Shown: positions 29,198 to 37,019, counted from the stretch's first letter. The stretch: 64,000 nt of DNA from Phycisphaerales bacterium Planc_01 (GCA_001603075.1 LVBB01000148.1:62001-126000); one strand, 5' to 3'. Notes: generated by a model from the letters alone, not told the origin. Program-made: numbers and translations.

Positions 29198-31920
29198 TGC
29201 GTCTGCTCCTTTTCCACGCCGAGTTCATAGGTCATCCCGTCAGGCAGTTTCTTGATGATGTCCTGAAGCTGGGCCCCGGTGAGTTTGTCAACTCGCAGGT
29301 TCAGTGCCTTCAGTTGCGAGCCGGGCGTGATGCCATTTGACTCGATCTTACCCAGCAGATTCAGCGCGGAGGTGGCGGGGAAGTTGAGAGGGATGTACGG
29401 GCCACCGCCGCCGAAGATGCTTCCCGGCTGGGAGCCTCCCGTGGGCGTCATGCCGCCATCGCCACCGACGGGCGAAATTGGTGTGGCACCTCCGGTTTGG
29501 GTCGGCGTTGTCACGCCACCGCCTGGGAAGAGCGTTCCCTGTTGGCCGCCATCCAGCGTTCCGACGCCACCCGTCGCAGGGACGTTCTGGGGCAGAAGCA
29601 CATGGGTTTCGTCCAGATGCTTGCCGGTTCCGAGCTTGCCGCGCATACGCTTCCACGCGACGTCCTCAGTCTCACCGTCCTCGACCTGCAGATACTCCAT
29701 GCCGCGCAGATTGATTGCAATCAATCCACGGGCGCAGAGGCGGATGATACGCTCCTTTACCAGTGTCTCGCCCAGCCACGCAATGCAGTCCTTGCCGCCC
29801 GGACGGGGCTCCTTGAGTTCCTTCATGAGCTTGCCCACAGGTTCATTGTTCGGTGCGGCCGTCAGAATGAAGTCTTCGAAGTCCTCCGGAATGAACAGAT
29901 GGTCGATGATGTGCTTGTCAATGGCGTCGGGAATCTTGGTGCCTTCAGCCTTGTGGCTTTCTATAGTGAAGCGGCAGTTTTTGGGCTCTTGGAAGTTCCA
30001 GTTGGAGATGATGGCAAAGCGGTCAAACCGTGCCTTGAGGATATCTCGAAGCTCGCGCTGATACTTCGTCTGGAGCCTGCCGTACTCGGGGTTCTGCGCC
30101 TTCCACTTCTCGGCCAGAAACACACATCGAGCCAGGACCACCAGGTCGCGATCCGCGAACACATTGGTGCTGCCGTCCTGAGGCAGAAGAAATCGAACGG
30201 TGTTGCGCAAGCTCTGAAGATTGTCTCGCAGCCACTCGCCAAGGGTAGCGTCGATCTTCGATGGAGGCTCGGGGACAACAAGAAGTGGGATGCGGTCGTC
30301 CCAATGAGTTGGATTCTCCGATTCATCGATCTTCGACCAAGGGTCGGACCTCCAGTACTGCGGAAGAACGATTACCCGAAAACGCGTTGCGACATCGGTG
30401 TTGCCGCCGATGACGTAACGAACCTCTTTCGCAAGGTGCGTTTTGTCTTCATCATCCTTGAACAGCTTGTCGTTGCGGGCGCTGGCGATGAGCTTGGCCT
30501 GCGGATTTTCCTCTTCCTTGAAGATGTAACGATTGCCGTCCTCGTGGATGTTGAAGCTGTTCTCCACGATAGACGCAAGCTCTACCTGAAAGGCATTATC
30601 GTCTACCTTCTTGTCACGTGTCACGTCGATCTGGAGGGTAGCTTGGTCTGCGCCGGCTTGGTTTACCTCCGCCAGTGAGCGAAGCCACAGGGCCGCGATA
30701 ATCTCTTCAAGGTGAGGTAGGCCTTGGCCGGTTCCTGCTACAGCGTCCTTCACGGCCTCCAGGTTACGGATCGCTTTCTCTCGGAGCTTGGCATGATGCT
30801 GGTTGGCGACCGAGTCCAGGAGCGCTGCAATGCCGCTATCCTCGTCGTCCAGACGGAAATCGGCGGCGGTGATGATCGCCGCGTTCTCGCCTCGCCGCTT
30901 GTATAGGTCTGCCAGGACGCGAATAAGATCCCGGGTTTCCTGAGCGTGTGTGGCCATCAGCACTTGGTCTTCAAGGAGTTGCATCAGGTGCGGCGCAAAT
31001 GGCCAAGCCTCGACGAACTCCGTCCGCATGCGGTCCTGTTCCGCCGGTGCCGTGTCTCTTAGGCGGAAGAATTCGGCTATATGCTCAGAGATTAAGCTTT
31101 CGATCTGGGGATTGCCGACCTGAAGGCGATTCTCGAATAGACGATGCAACAGCAGGCGAAGTCTGTCATGCTTGGCGGATGGCCCTTTGAAATCGATGAT
31201 GATGGGGTTCACGCGTTGGATCTGCTGGAAAGCATCCGTGTTGCCGTTGCGAACCGAGACAACAAGGACAAGCAAATCCGGGTGTTCCTTGGCGATCTCC
31301 GACAAGATCTGGATGAAATTGAATGCCCATGATCGCCACGGATATTGCTTCGTATTGGTAAGGCCGTCGTACCACGTCTGAAACTCATCGAGAATCAGCG
31401 CTGTGGGTGTATGTCGAAAGAGTTCCAGTAGGATCTCGTCGCTCGGGATATCAGTCTTCTTGTCTCCGGCAGATTCCCATTTCCCCTTGCAGTAAGCGCC
31501 CTGGGGGTGGTTGTCGAATACCAGATCCCATAAATGCCTGTACCGCTGACGGTGGAGGCTCTCGCTGATAACGTGAAGGCCGCTACGAAGCGGGATCGAT
31601 TTCAGCTTGTCATTCTCCAACAAAGTCGCCCAATGATCCAACCATTGCCGTGTGGCCGGATTGTCACTGAAGGCGTGATAGAGGGCGGCCATCAGGTGGG
31701 ATTTGCCCTGGCCTCGCTCCCCCTTCAGAGTGATCGGCCGGCCTTGGCTGGGCCCAGCCGCTTCGATTGTCTTCAACACATCTGCGGTAGGATACGTGAT
31801 CCTGAGAAACTCAGATGCCGCAATCTGGGTCGCCCCAGTGTTGTTTTGGTTGGTCAGTTCAATGGCCGTGCCTTTCAGCCGCCGCCCTTTGAACTCGCTA
31901 CGCAGGGTCAATCCCAGCAT
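29194..31920 (-). CDS. DUF499-type AAA ATPase, first gene of the defence operon
   Basis: A 908-aa protein. I chose the ATG at 31920 (GGAG 6 bases upstream) over a GTG at 31959. Walker A is GERGQGKS near residue 67; ALILDEFQTWYDG is Walker B; LVVSVRNG may contribute sensor 1. The length and VADLYKRRGENAAIITAADFRLDDED core match large DUF499/COG1483 ATPases, which take the PglY/BrxC place in PglZ systems. About 60 Gly/Thr/Pro-rich residues (near 760-820) link a 75-residue C-terminal domain. The upstream 264 bases (31921-32184) separate it from a divergent AlpA-like gene and should hold the operon promoter. Confidence 0.88.
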   Translation of the reverse strand: MLGLTLRSEFKGRRLKGTAIELTNQNNTGATQIAASEFLRITYPTADVLKTIEAAGPSQGRPITLKGERGQGKSHLMAALYHAFSDNPATRQWLDHWATLLENDKLKSIPLRSGLHVISESLHRQRYRHLWDLVFDNHPQGAYCKGKWESAGDKKTDIPSDEILLELFRHTPTALILDEFQTWYDGLTNTKQYPWRSWAFNFIQILSEIAKEHPDLLVLVVSVRNGNTDAFQQIQRVNPIIIDFKGPSAKHDRLRLLLHRLFENRLQVGNPQIESLISEHIAEFFRLRDTAPAEQDRMRTEFVEAWPFAPHLMQLLEDQVLMATHAQETRDLIRVLADLYKRRGENAAIITAADFRLDDEDSGIAALLDSVANQHHAKLREKAIRNLEAVKDAVAGTGQGLPHLEEIIAALWLRSLAEVNQAGADQATLQIDVTRDKKVDDNAFQVELASIVENSFNIHEDGNRYIFKEEENPQAKLIASARNDKLFKDDEDKTHLAKEVRYVIGGNTDVATRFRVIVLPQYWRSDPWSKIDESENPTHWDDRIPLLVVPEPPSKIDATLGEWLRDNLQSLRNTVRFLLPQDGSTNVFADRDLVVLARCVFLAEKWKAQNPEYGRLQTKYQRELRDILKARFDRFAIISNWNFQEPKNCRFTIESHKAEGTKIPDAIDKHIIDHLFIPEDFEDFILTAAPNNEPVGKLMKELKEPRPGGKDCIAWLGETLVKERIIRLCARGLIAINLRGMEYLQVEDGETEDVAWKRMRGKLGTGKHLDETHVLLPQNVPATGGVGTLDGGQQGTLFPGGGVTTPTQTGGATPISPVGGDGGMTPTGGSQPGSIFGGGGPYIPLNFPATSALNLLGKIESNGITPGSQLKALNLRVDKLTGAQLQDIIKKLPDGMTYELGVEKEQTQ

Positions 31921-32184
31921 GGTAAACTCCAGCGATGTTGTCCTATTCGCCCCAAACACCTAAGCTATCGCACCGCACTGATGGCCGTCTTGTCGCCCCG
32001 ATTGTCAATAATGACCGGCAGTCTCTCCGCCATATCGCCCTCTCGAAAAGCACCACGGGTCTTCACCCGGCCCCATAATACTATCGGCCAATCGATGCCT
32101 CAACTTGATTTTCACTGCCGGGAAGGGCCAGACGCGGGTCAAAGCCTTGCATCCCCTGCATTCTGGCCAGTAGAATCCGTCCTC

Positions 32185-32475
32185 ATGCTGGAGAACATCC
32201 CTGAAAGGTCCGATACGAAGAGCCAAGCCGATGTCGGCCCTCTGCTGCTCGACGCCAAGGCCGTTGCGGCGGTGCTGTCGATCAGCCGCTCCATGCTCTA
32301 CCAGATCAGCAACACCGGCGAGCTTGGCCCCATGTTCATCAAGCTGGGGACGCGAAGCCTGTGGCGGTACGACGAACTCTCCGCGTGGGTCCGCGCCGGC
32401 TGTCCGCCGCGTGGAGTGTGGCTGACGATGGCCCAGAACCAGGGGTTCGGACGTCAGGACGGCCGACGATTCTGA
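32185..32475 (+). CDS. AlpA-like HTH regulator
   Basis: A 96-residue protein. The frame is open further upstream, but the ATG at 32185 is where protein-like sequence begins; no clear ribosome site is visible. The HTH is LLDAKAVAAVLSISRSMLYQISNTGELGP, followed by the wing IKLGTRSLWRYDELSAWVRAGCPPRGVW. It is related to the protein at 17864 (same RW-x-x-x-E and GCP-R-x-x-W ends). It is divergent from the defence operon, so it is a candidate regulator of it. Confidence 0.78.
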   Translation: MLENIPERSDTKSQADVGPLLLDAKAVAAVLSISRSMLYQISNTGELGPMFIKLGTRSLWRYDELSAWVRAGCPPRGVWLTMAQNQGFGRQDGRRF

Positions 32476-32546
32476 ACCCTTGTGGTCTGGTGGGTGAGAG
32501 GTATGGGGAGGGGCCGTGGGGAAGTGTTTCCCAGAGGGAACAAGGG

Positions 32547-32575
32547 TTGACAGCCATGACCCTGCTGTGTAAAAG
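32547..32575 (+). promoter_or_regulatory. Candidate promoter/operator of abiEi-abiEii
   Basis: TTGACA at 32547-32552 lies 17 bases from TAAAAG (32570-32575), ahead of abiEi (32646). The following bases to 32625 hold overlapping GTGCACAC, AAGTGTGGAC and GTTGTACAC half-sites. AbiEi proteins are known to bind inverted repeats at their own promoter, so these are candidate operators. Confidence 0.4.
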
Positions 32576-32645
32576 TGCACACATATACTAATAAGTGTGG
32601 ACAGTTGTACACAGGCGTTAGGGTGCTGGTAATGGGAGTGGCGAA

Positions 32646-33245
32646 ATGCCAGACAAGCAAGACAAGATACTGGCCCTGGCGAAACGCAAGGGCATCCTAC
32701 GGGTGAAGGACGTGCGGGCCGCCCATATCCACCCGGAGTATCTGCGCCGGCTCTGCGAGAAGGGCACGCTCATCAGGGTTGGCCGGGGGCTCTACATGCC
32801 GGCAGATGCGCAGCCCACCGCCAACGTCAGTCTGGCCCAGGCTGCCCGGCGAGTCCCGCATGGCATCGTCTGCCTGCTGTCTGCTCTGCGCTTCCATGAG
32901 ATCGGGACGGCGAACCCGTTCGAGGTCTGGATCGCTCTGGCCCGGGATGTGCGCCGCCCACAGGTCGAGTACCCGCCATTGCGGACCATGCGATTCTCTG
33001 GGAAGGCTCTTACAGAAGGTGTCGAGCGGCATCGCATCGAGGGCGTTCGCGTCACGGTCTACAACCCGGCCAAGACCGTAGCGGATTGTTTCAAGTACCG
33101 CAACAAGATCGGCCTCGACGTAGCCATTGAAGCACTGCGGGACTGCCTCCGCAGCCGCAAGTGCACGCGCGATCAACTCTGGCAATACGCCAAGGTGTGC
33201 CGCGTAACCGAAGTGATGCGGCCGTACCTGGAGGCCGTTTCCTGA
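32646..33245 (+). CDS. abiEi: AbiEi-type antitoxin / transcriptional repressor
   Basis: A 199-residue protein. The N-terminal winged helix (KILALAKRKGILRVKDVRAAHIHPEYLRRLCEKG...GRGLY) and the antitoxin domain with PHGIVCLLSALRFHEIGT and YNPAKTVADCFKYRNKIGLDVAIEALRD are characteristic of the AbiEi/COG5340 family. Such proteins repress their own operon and neutralise AbiEii without direct binding (type IV system). The stop codon overlaps the abiEii start (TGATG). Confidence 0.92.
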   Translation: MPDKQDKILALAKRKGILRVKDVRAAHIHPEYLRRLCEKGTLIRVGRGLYMPADAQPTANVSLAQAARRVPHGIVCLLSALRFHEIGTANPFEVWIALARDVRRPQVEYPPLRTMRFSGKALTEGVERHRIEGVRVTVYNPAKTVADCFKYRNKIGLDVAIEALRDCLRSRKCTRDQLWQYAKVCRVTEVMRPYLEAVS

Positions 33246-34159
33246 TGGCACGGTCCGGTCTCAATCTCGCCCAATCAGTCCATCATCGCCTCCTGAATAG
33301 GGCCAGAGAACAAGGGGAAGACTTCAACCTCGTTCTCATACGGTACATGCTGGAGCGATTCCTGTATCGGCTGGGATGCTCCCGGCATAAGGACCGATTT
33401 GTCTTGAAGGGAGCCATGCTCTTTGCCGCATGGACCGATCTGCCACACCGGCCTACCCGCGACCTTGATCTGCTCGGAATCGGCGATTCTTCGGATACCG
33501 CATTGCGACAAGTGTTCCGTGAGATTGTCCGCACCGTCGTCGAGCCGGACGGCCTGGAGTTCGATGACAGCGGCATCAGCATTTCCGAGATCCGAGAGGC
33601 GCAGGACTATCCGGGCAAGCGGATCAAACTGCCGGCCCGGCTCGGCAATGCCAGGAATGACCTCCAGATTGATGTCGGTTTCGGGGATGCTGTGATGCCG
33701 GAGCCGGCGGAGATCGATTTTCCGACTCTGTTGGATTCATCCGCTCCTCGGATCAGGGCCTATCCCTGTGAAACGGTGATTGCCGAGAAATGTCAGGCGC
33801 TCGTGGCATTTGGCATGGCGATCAGCCGCATGAAGGACTTCTACGACCTGTGGGTTCTGTCGAAGCAGTTCCCGTTTGAGGGAGCGTCTTTGTCAGCAGC
33901 CATCGCCGCCACATTCGAACGCCGAAGCACCCCTATCCCCAGCGGTGTGCCGACGGCCTTGACCGACGAGTTCGCCAATGATCGCATCAAGCAGACCCAG
34001 TGGACCGCCTTCCTGAAACGCAATGGCCTCACCGATTCGGCCCCCGATCTATCGAGCGTAATCCGCGACCTCCGGGCCTTCCTCCTTGCACCGTTGCAGG
34101 CTGCTACTGAAGGACAAGCCCTCCTGAAATCCTGGAAACCCGGAGGCCCGTGGGCATAA
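33245..34159 (+). CDS. abiEii: AbiEii-type nucleotidyltransferase toxin
   Basis: A 304-residue protein. The ATG at 33245 shares a base with the abiEi stop; the frame extends 84 bases further upstream inside abiEi but that part is unlikely to be used. FVLKGAMLFAAWTDLPHRPTRDLDLLG holds the nucleotidyltransferase D-x-D motif; IAEKCQALVAFGMAISRMKDFYDLW is the second family signature. Family members transfer nucleotides to tRNA or similar targets and cause abortive infection or growth arrest. All key residues appear intact. Confidence 0.92.
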   Translation: MARSGLNLAQSVHHRLLNRAREQGEDFNLVLIRYMLERFLYRLGCSRHKDRFVLKGAMLFAAWTDLPHRPTRDLDLLGIGDSSDTALRQVFREIVRTVVEPDGLEFDDSGISISEIREAQDYPGKRIKLPARLGNARNDLQIDVGFGDAVMPEPAEIDFPTLLDSSAPRIRAYPCETVIAEKCQALVAFGMAISRMKDFYDLWVLSKQFPFEGASLSAAIAATFERRSTPIPSGVPTALTDEFANDRIKQTQWTAFLKRNGLTDSAPDLSSVIRDLRAFLLAPLQAATEGQALLKSWKPGGPWA

Positions 34160-34305
34160 ACAGGCGTGTTCCGTTGCACGGTATAGGGTGGATAATCCCC
34201 TCACAAGGTATTATCTCAGAAATGGTATGCACACGCGTACAAAGCCGCCCCCCTCTCCCTGATCCGTCAAGCCTGCGCAGGCGTATCTCACCTACAGGAG
34301 CCCTC

Positions 34306-34900
34306 TCAACCTCCGCAACAGGCATCCAGGCGGGCTTCAAGGATACGCAGTTTCTTGGCCTTCCTGGTGGGGCGGCCACGATAGGTCCAGCGATGGACCT
34401 GGCCATAGAGGTCTTCATACTGCCTCTCAAGAACGAGTGGGTAGCCGATACCACCGGGACGGGCCAGACGAGGTTCGTTCCGGCTCTCATAGGACAGGTC
34501 GTAACAGTGCCGACAGCCGTAGTAGACCCCACCCGGCGGCAGGTAGAGCTTGCCCACCCTTCGGCCGCAATAGACGCCGTACCGGCTCAACGGGCAGAGG
34601 AACCACCAGCGGACGCCGCCGAAGTGACAGGGTGTCGTCACGAGCGGGACCTTGTAGTCGCATTGGGTCTCTTCGCCCGTGGACCGGTGCGTGTGGGTGT
34701 ACTGAAATTGGGCGTGGCCTTCACCGTCATGCGCACAGACAGTCACGCCGATGCTGGCCGTCTGTTCGCCCCAATGGTTCGTCCAGGTAATCACGCCGGA
34801 GCAGTGACCGCAAAAAGTAGTCATGCTTCCGTAGAAACGCGACGCTCACACTGTGGGATTCCTCAACCGTGTTTTTCTGGTCCCAGTAGTACCGCCCCAT
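34306..34900 (-). pseudogene. Zinc-ribbon protein gene with a one-base frameshift
   Basis: Two frames make one protein. MGRYYWDQKNTVEESHSVSVAFLRKHDYF starts at 34900, with GGAG 7 bases before it. The reading then must shift to CGHCSGVITWTNHWGEQTASIG, which continues to 34306. At the junction is a run of five A (34812-34816; T5 on the coding strand), and four would restore the frame. The second part has GGVRWWFLCP...YCGRRVGKLYLPPGGVYYGC and CRHCYDL. I know this family of conserved hypotheticals with Cys-x2-Cys ribbons from phage-like regions. Mutation, slippage or sequencing error are all possible. Confidence 0.72.
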
Positions 34901-35002
34901 CGTCATTCTCCGTCCAATTGCCGAAATTATTAGGGATTCTGCATGCTTTCTTGCCAGGGATCTGCCTCGATCCACGGTTGCGTTTCTCGTCACAGGTGGA
35001 AT

Positions 35003-35154
35003 TGTCGCCACTTACCGCGCACACGCGCGCGTATGGCGCGGAAAACTCCCCAGCCGACTGTCGAGCATTGCCGGATGAAGCATTGCTTGGGGTACTGGCT
35101 CCGCCTGAGAACGTCGATCCCCACCCCAGCACAATCCCTTTTTAAGTGGCGACA
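35003..35154. repeat. Segment bounded by a 12-bp perfect inverted repeat (MITE-like)
   Basis: TGTCGCCACTTA at 35003-35014 recurs as its exact reverse complement at 35143-35154, and the match extends imperfectly outward (AAT/AAA). The 152-bp segment holds no convincing gene. No clear target duplication is seen. It may be a small non-autonomous element or a solitary regulatory repeat. Confidence 0.4.
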
Positions 35155-35173
35155 TTTCGGCTTTGCCGCCGAT

Positions 35174-35488
35174 TCAGCCGTAGCCTCTCCGTGACCAGAA
35201 CGCACGCTTCTCACGTCGCCTGGCCGCCCATGCATAGACCCAGGCCGGACACCGGCGAACCCGCTTCGATTGGCGACGACACCATCGTTGCAGCGTTCGG
35301 CGTGGAATCTCCAGAATCCGTGCAGTCGCCCGGACACCGTATTGATCGATGAGCTTGAGGGCGTAGTTCTTCTGATGTCGGTTGTACCAGCCCCCAGCAC
35401 CCATCGCCTCAAACTGCCCGCGCATGTCATCGTAGGCCATCTGCTGCGCCAGAGGGATTCGCTTGTGAGCGCTCCTGCGTCCCATCAT
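35174..35488 (-). CDS. Small HTH protein at the distal end of the element
   Basis: A 104-residue protein. The start (MMGRRSAHKR, ATG at 35488, GGAGGG before it) shares one base with the stop of the integrase-tail frame. KLIDQYGVRATARILEIPRRTLQRWCR is a helix-turn-helix; the C-terminus is very basic and Trp-rich (RVRRCPAWVYAWAARRREKRAFW). Coupling to the integrase tail means that, in the excised circle, it would lie directly behind a complete integrase gene, suggesting a role in recombination control. Confidence 0.65.
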   Translation of the reverse strand: MMGRRSAHKRIPLAQQMAYDDMRGQFEAMGAGGWYNRHQKNYALKLIDQYGVRATARILEIPRRTLQRWCRRQSKRVRRCPAWVYAWAARRREKRAFWSRRGYG

Positions 35489-35811
35489 CACTTCCCTCCT
35501 TTGCCGTGGGCCTGCACGAGCGTAGTGATCGCCGCCTTGATGTGGTCCGGCAGGTCCGGCCAACATGTCACGACCTCGGCCAAGTCTGGAGGCAGTTCGG
35601 GCGCTGGAATATCGACCGTTTTCGAGTTTCGTTTGTAAGCAGGTTTGTAAGCGCCGGACAGCCCTTGCTCTAAGTCATTGCCAGGGCAAGGCTTATCGTT
35701 TTGTGGCGACGGTCTTGAAAACCGTTGTGTCGAAAGGCACCGGGGGTTCGAATCCCTCCTGCTCCGTTGCGGATCCAGCGCTGCTGACGGCGGGCGTTTC
35801 GTGCCGCACAC
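35488..35811 (-). pseudogene. Integrase C-terminal tail cut off by integration
   Basis: The frame begins in chromosomal sequence and passes through the attachment copy in the same frame as the integrase (RSRRDSNPRCLSTQRFSRPSP). It then continues 71 residues: QNDKPCPGNDLEQGLSGAYKPAYK...ELPPDLAEVVTCWPDLPD...AITTLVQ and a stop. The AYKPAYK element also occurs inside the integrase (residues about 406-412), and LPPDLAEVV-x-x-WP-x-LPD is a C-terminal pattern I associate with planctomycete integrases. It has no start of its own that makes sense. It is best read as the 3' end of int as present in the circular form. Confidence 0.65.
35705..35769 (+). repeat. Distal attachment-site copy (displaced tRNA-Ser 3' part)
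   Basis: This is a partial tRNA-Ser(TGA): anticodon arm, variable arm (GTGTC-GAAA-GGCAC), T arm and acceptor 3' strand are present, but no 5' half precedes it. It is therefore not a gene. It marks the far boundary of the element and is most simply the original 3' end of the host tRNA gene. Confidence 0.85.
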
Positions 35812-35829
35812 ACGGGCAACGTCACGTGC

Positions 35830-36723
35830 TCAATGGGATTCGATGCCGGCGGCGCGTTTGGCGGACAGGACGGTGTTGACCATGAGCATGGTGATGGTCA
35901 TCGGTCCGACGCCGCCGGGGACGGGGGTAATCAGGGAGGCTTTCTCCTTGACCGCCTCGAAATCGACGTCACCGACGAGGCGATAGCCGGACTTCCTGCC
36001 GGCGTCCTCGACGCGATTGACGCCGACATCGATGACCACCGCGCCGTCCTTGACCATGTCAGCGGTGATGGTGTTTGGCCGGCCGGCGGCGGCGACGAGG
36101 ATGTCGGCCTGTCGCGTGTGCCAGGCGAGGTCCTTCGTCCGCGTGTGGCAGACCGTGACCGTCGCGTTACCGGTAGGGCTCTTCTGGACGAGCATGTTGG
36201 CCAGGGGCTTTCCGACGATGTTGCTGCGGCCGACGATCACGACGTGCGCGCCGTCGATCTTCACGCCGCTTCGGATCAACAGGTGCAGCACGCCGTGGGG
36301 AGTGCACGACAGGAACGCCTTCTCGCCCACCACCATTTTGCCCACGCTGACCGGGTGGAACCCGTCGACGTCCTTATCGGGATCGATGGCGAAGAGCACC
36401 TCGGACTCGTTCATGTGCTTGGGCAGCGGCAACTGGACCAGGATGCCGTTGATCTTCGGGTCGGCGTTCATCCTGCCGATCAACGCCATCAGCTCGTCCT
36501 GCGACGTCTCGGCCGGGAGCCGATTGTCGTCGGAGTAGATGCCCAGCTCTTCGCAGGTCCGCTCCTTGGCGGTCACGTACGAGTTGCTGGCGGGGTCGTC
36601 GCCGACCAGGATGACGCCCAGACCGGGCACGATGCCTTTGGCCTTAAGAGTCGCCACCTCCGCTTTGAGTTCGGCCCGAATGTCGGCCGCCACCTGCTTG
36701 CCATCGATAATCGTCGCGGTCAT
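35830..36723 (-). CDS. folD: Methylenetetrahydrofolate dehydrogenase / cyclohydrolase FolD
   Basis: A 297-aa protein, of normal family length. I chose the ATG at 36723 (AAAGGAG 6 bases upstream). [15 protein letters not shown] contains the catalytic Lys; [27 protein letters not shown] and [11 protein letters not shown] are the FolD signatures. It interconverts methylene-, methenyl- and formyl-tetrahydrofolate in the cytosol. It lies 296 bases downstream of fhs on the same strand, which supplies its formyl-THF partner reaction. Its 3' end lies 61 bases outside the element boundary. Confidence 0.97.
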   Translation of the reverse strand: MTATIIDGKQVAADIRAELKAEVATLKAKGIVPGLGVILVGDDPASNSYVTAKERTCEELGIYSDDNRLPAETSQDELMALIGRMNADPKINGILVQLPLPKHMNESEVLFAIDPDKDVDGFHPVSVGKMVVGEKAFLSCTPHGVLHLLIRSGVKIDGAHVVIVGRSNIVGKPLANMLVQKSPTGNATVTVCHTRTKDLAWHTRQADILVAAAGRPNTITADMVKDGAVVIDVGVNRVEDAGRKSGYRLVGDVDFEAVKEKASLITPVPGGVGPMTITMLMVNTVLSAKRAAGIESH

Positions 36724-36861
36724 TGACGCTCCTTTACAGACGTTGCTTTGGCCTGGTCGATTCGCCCCGGCCGAGCCGGAGATTCCGATTTTCAACGGTT
36801 GGCGACAGATGTCAAGGATGTTCCGGACAAGTACGCCGCGAAGGCGGTGTTTAGAAGGGAC

Positions 36862-36899
36862 GGGTGGCATCCTCAAGGCCGCAGGGCTTGGGGATGGCG
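36862..36899 (+). repeat. REP-like palindrome, family 2, copy 1
   Basis: It begins GGGTGGCATCCTCAAG and ends CTTGGGGATGGCG with a short GC-rich centre; the CCTCAAG and CTTGGGG arms can pair. It lies between fhs and folD. It is inverted relative to copy 2, 42 bases away. Confidence 0.6.
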
Positions 36900-36941
36900 G
36901 GTGATGGCAACCTCGCGAAACCGACCTGACAGACCCATTCA

Positions 36942-36979
36942 CCATCCCCAAACGCTGGCGCGTTTGAGGCTGCCACCCC
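36942..36979 (-). repeat. REP-like palindrome, family 2, copy 2 (inverted)
   Basis: Read on the minus strand it begins GGGTGGCAGCCTCAAACGCG and ends TTTGGGGATGG, matching copies 1 and 3. With copy 1 it forms a head-to-head pair that could fold into one large hairpin between fhs and folD. Confidence 0.6.
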
Positions 36980-37019
36980 TATGCCAGGAGGTCTCCGCAG
37001 ACGCGGCGAGAAGGGGTGT

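Larger units (their letters stand above)
13671..35769. mobile_element. 22-kb integrative element in tRNA-Ser carrying a PglZ-type defence operon
   Basis: The element is bounded by a 65-bp repeat of the tRNA-Ser 3' portion (13671-13735 and 35705-35769; 60 of 65 positions identical). A tyrosine integrase gene lies at the tRNA end and reads toward it. The cargo comprises regulator and excisionase-like proteins, a primase-helicase, a six-gene defence operon, AbiE toxin-antitoxin and other small genes. No conjugation, capsid or terminase genes are seen, so it looks like a genomic island or satellite-like element that has its own replication protein but depends on others for transfer. Confidence 0.85.

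Noticed and set aside
31534-32184. Long upstream extension of the AlpA-like gene
   Set aside because: The extension overlaps the DUF499 ATPase gene antisense and has no protein-like features; the HTH protein begins at 32185.
13648-35769. A prophage
   Set aside because: No capsid, terminase, portal, tail or lysis gene is recognisable; only integration, replication, regulation and defence genes are present.
35488-35811. An independent second integrase gene
   Set aside because: It has no catalytic domain and its reading frame begins in chromosomal sequence and runs through the attachment repeat; a cut-off integrase tail explains it better.
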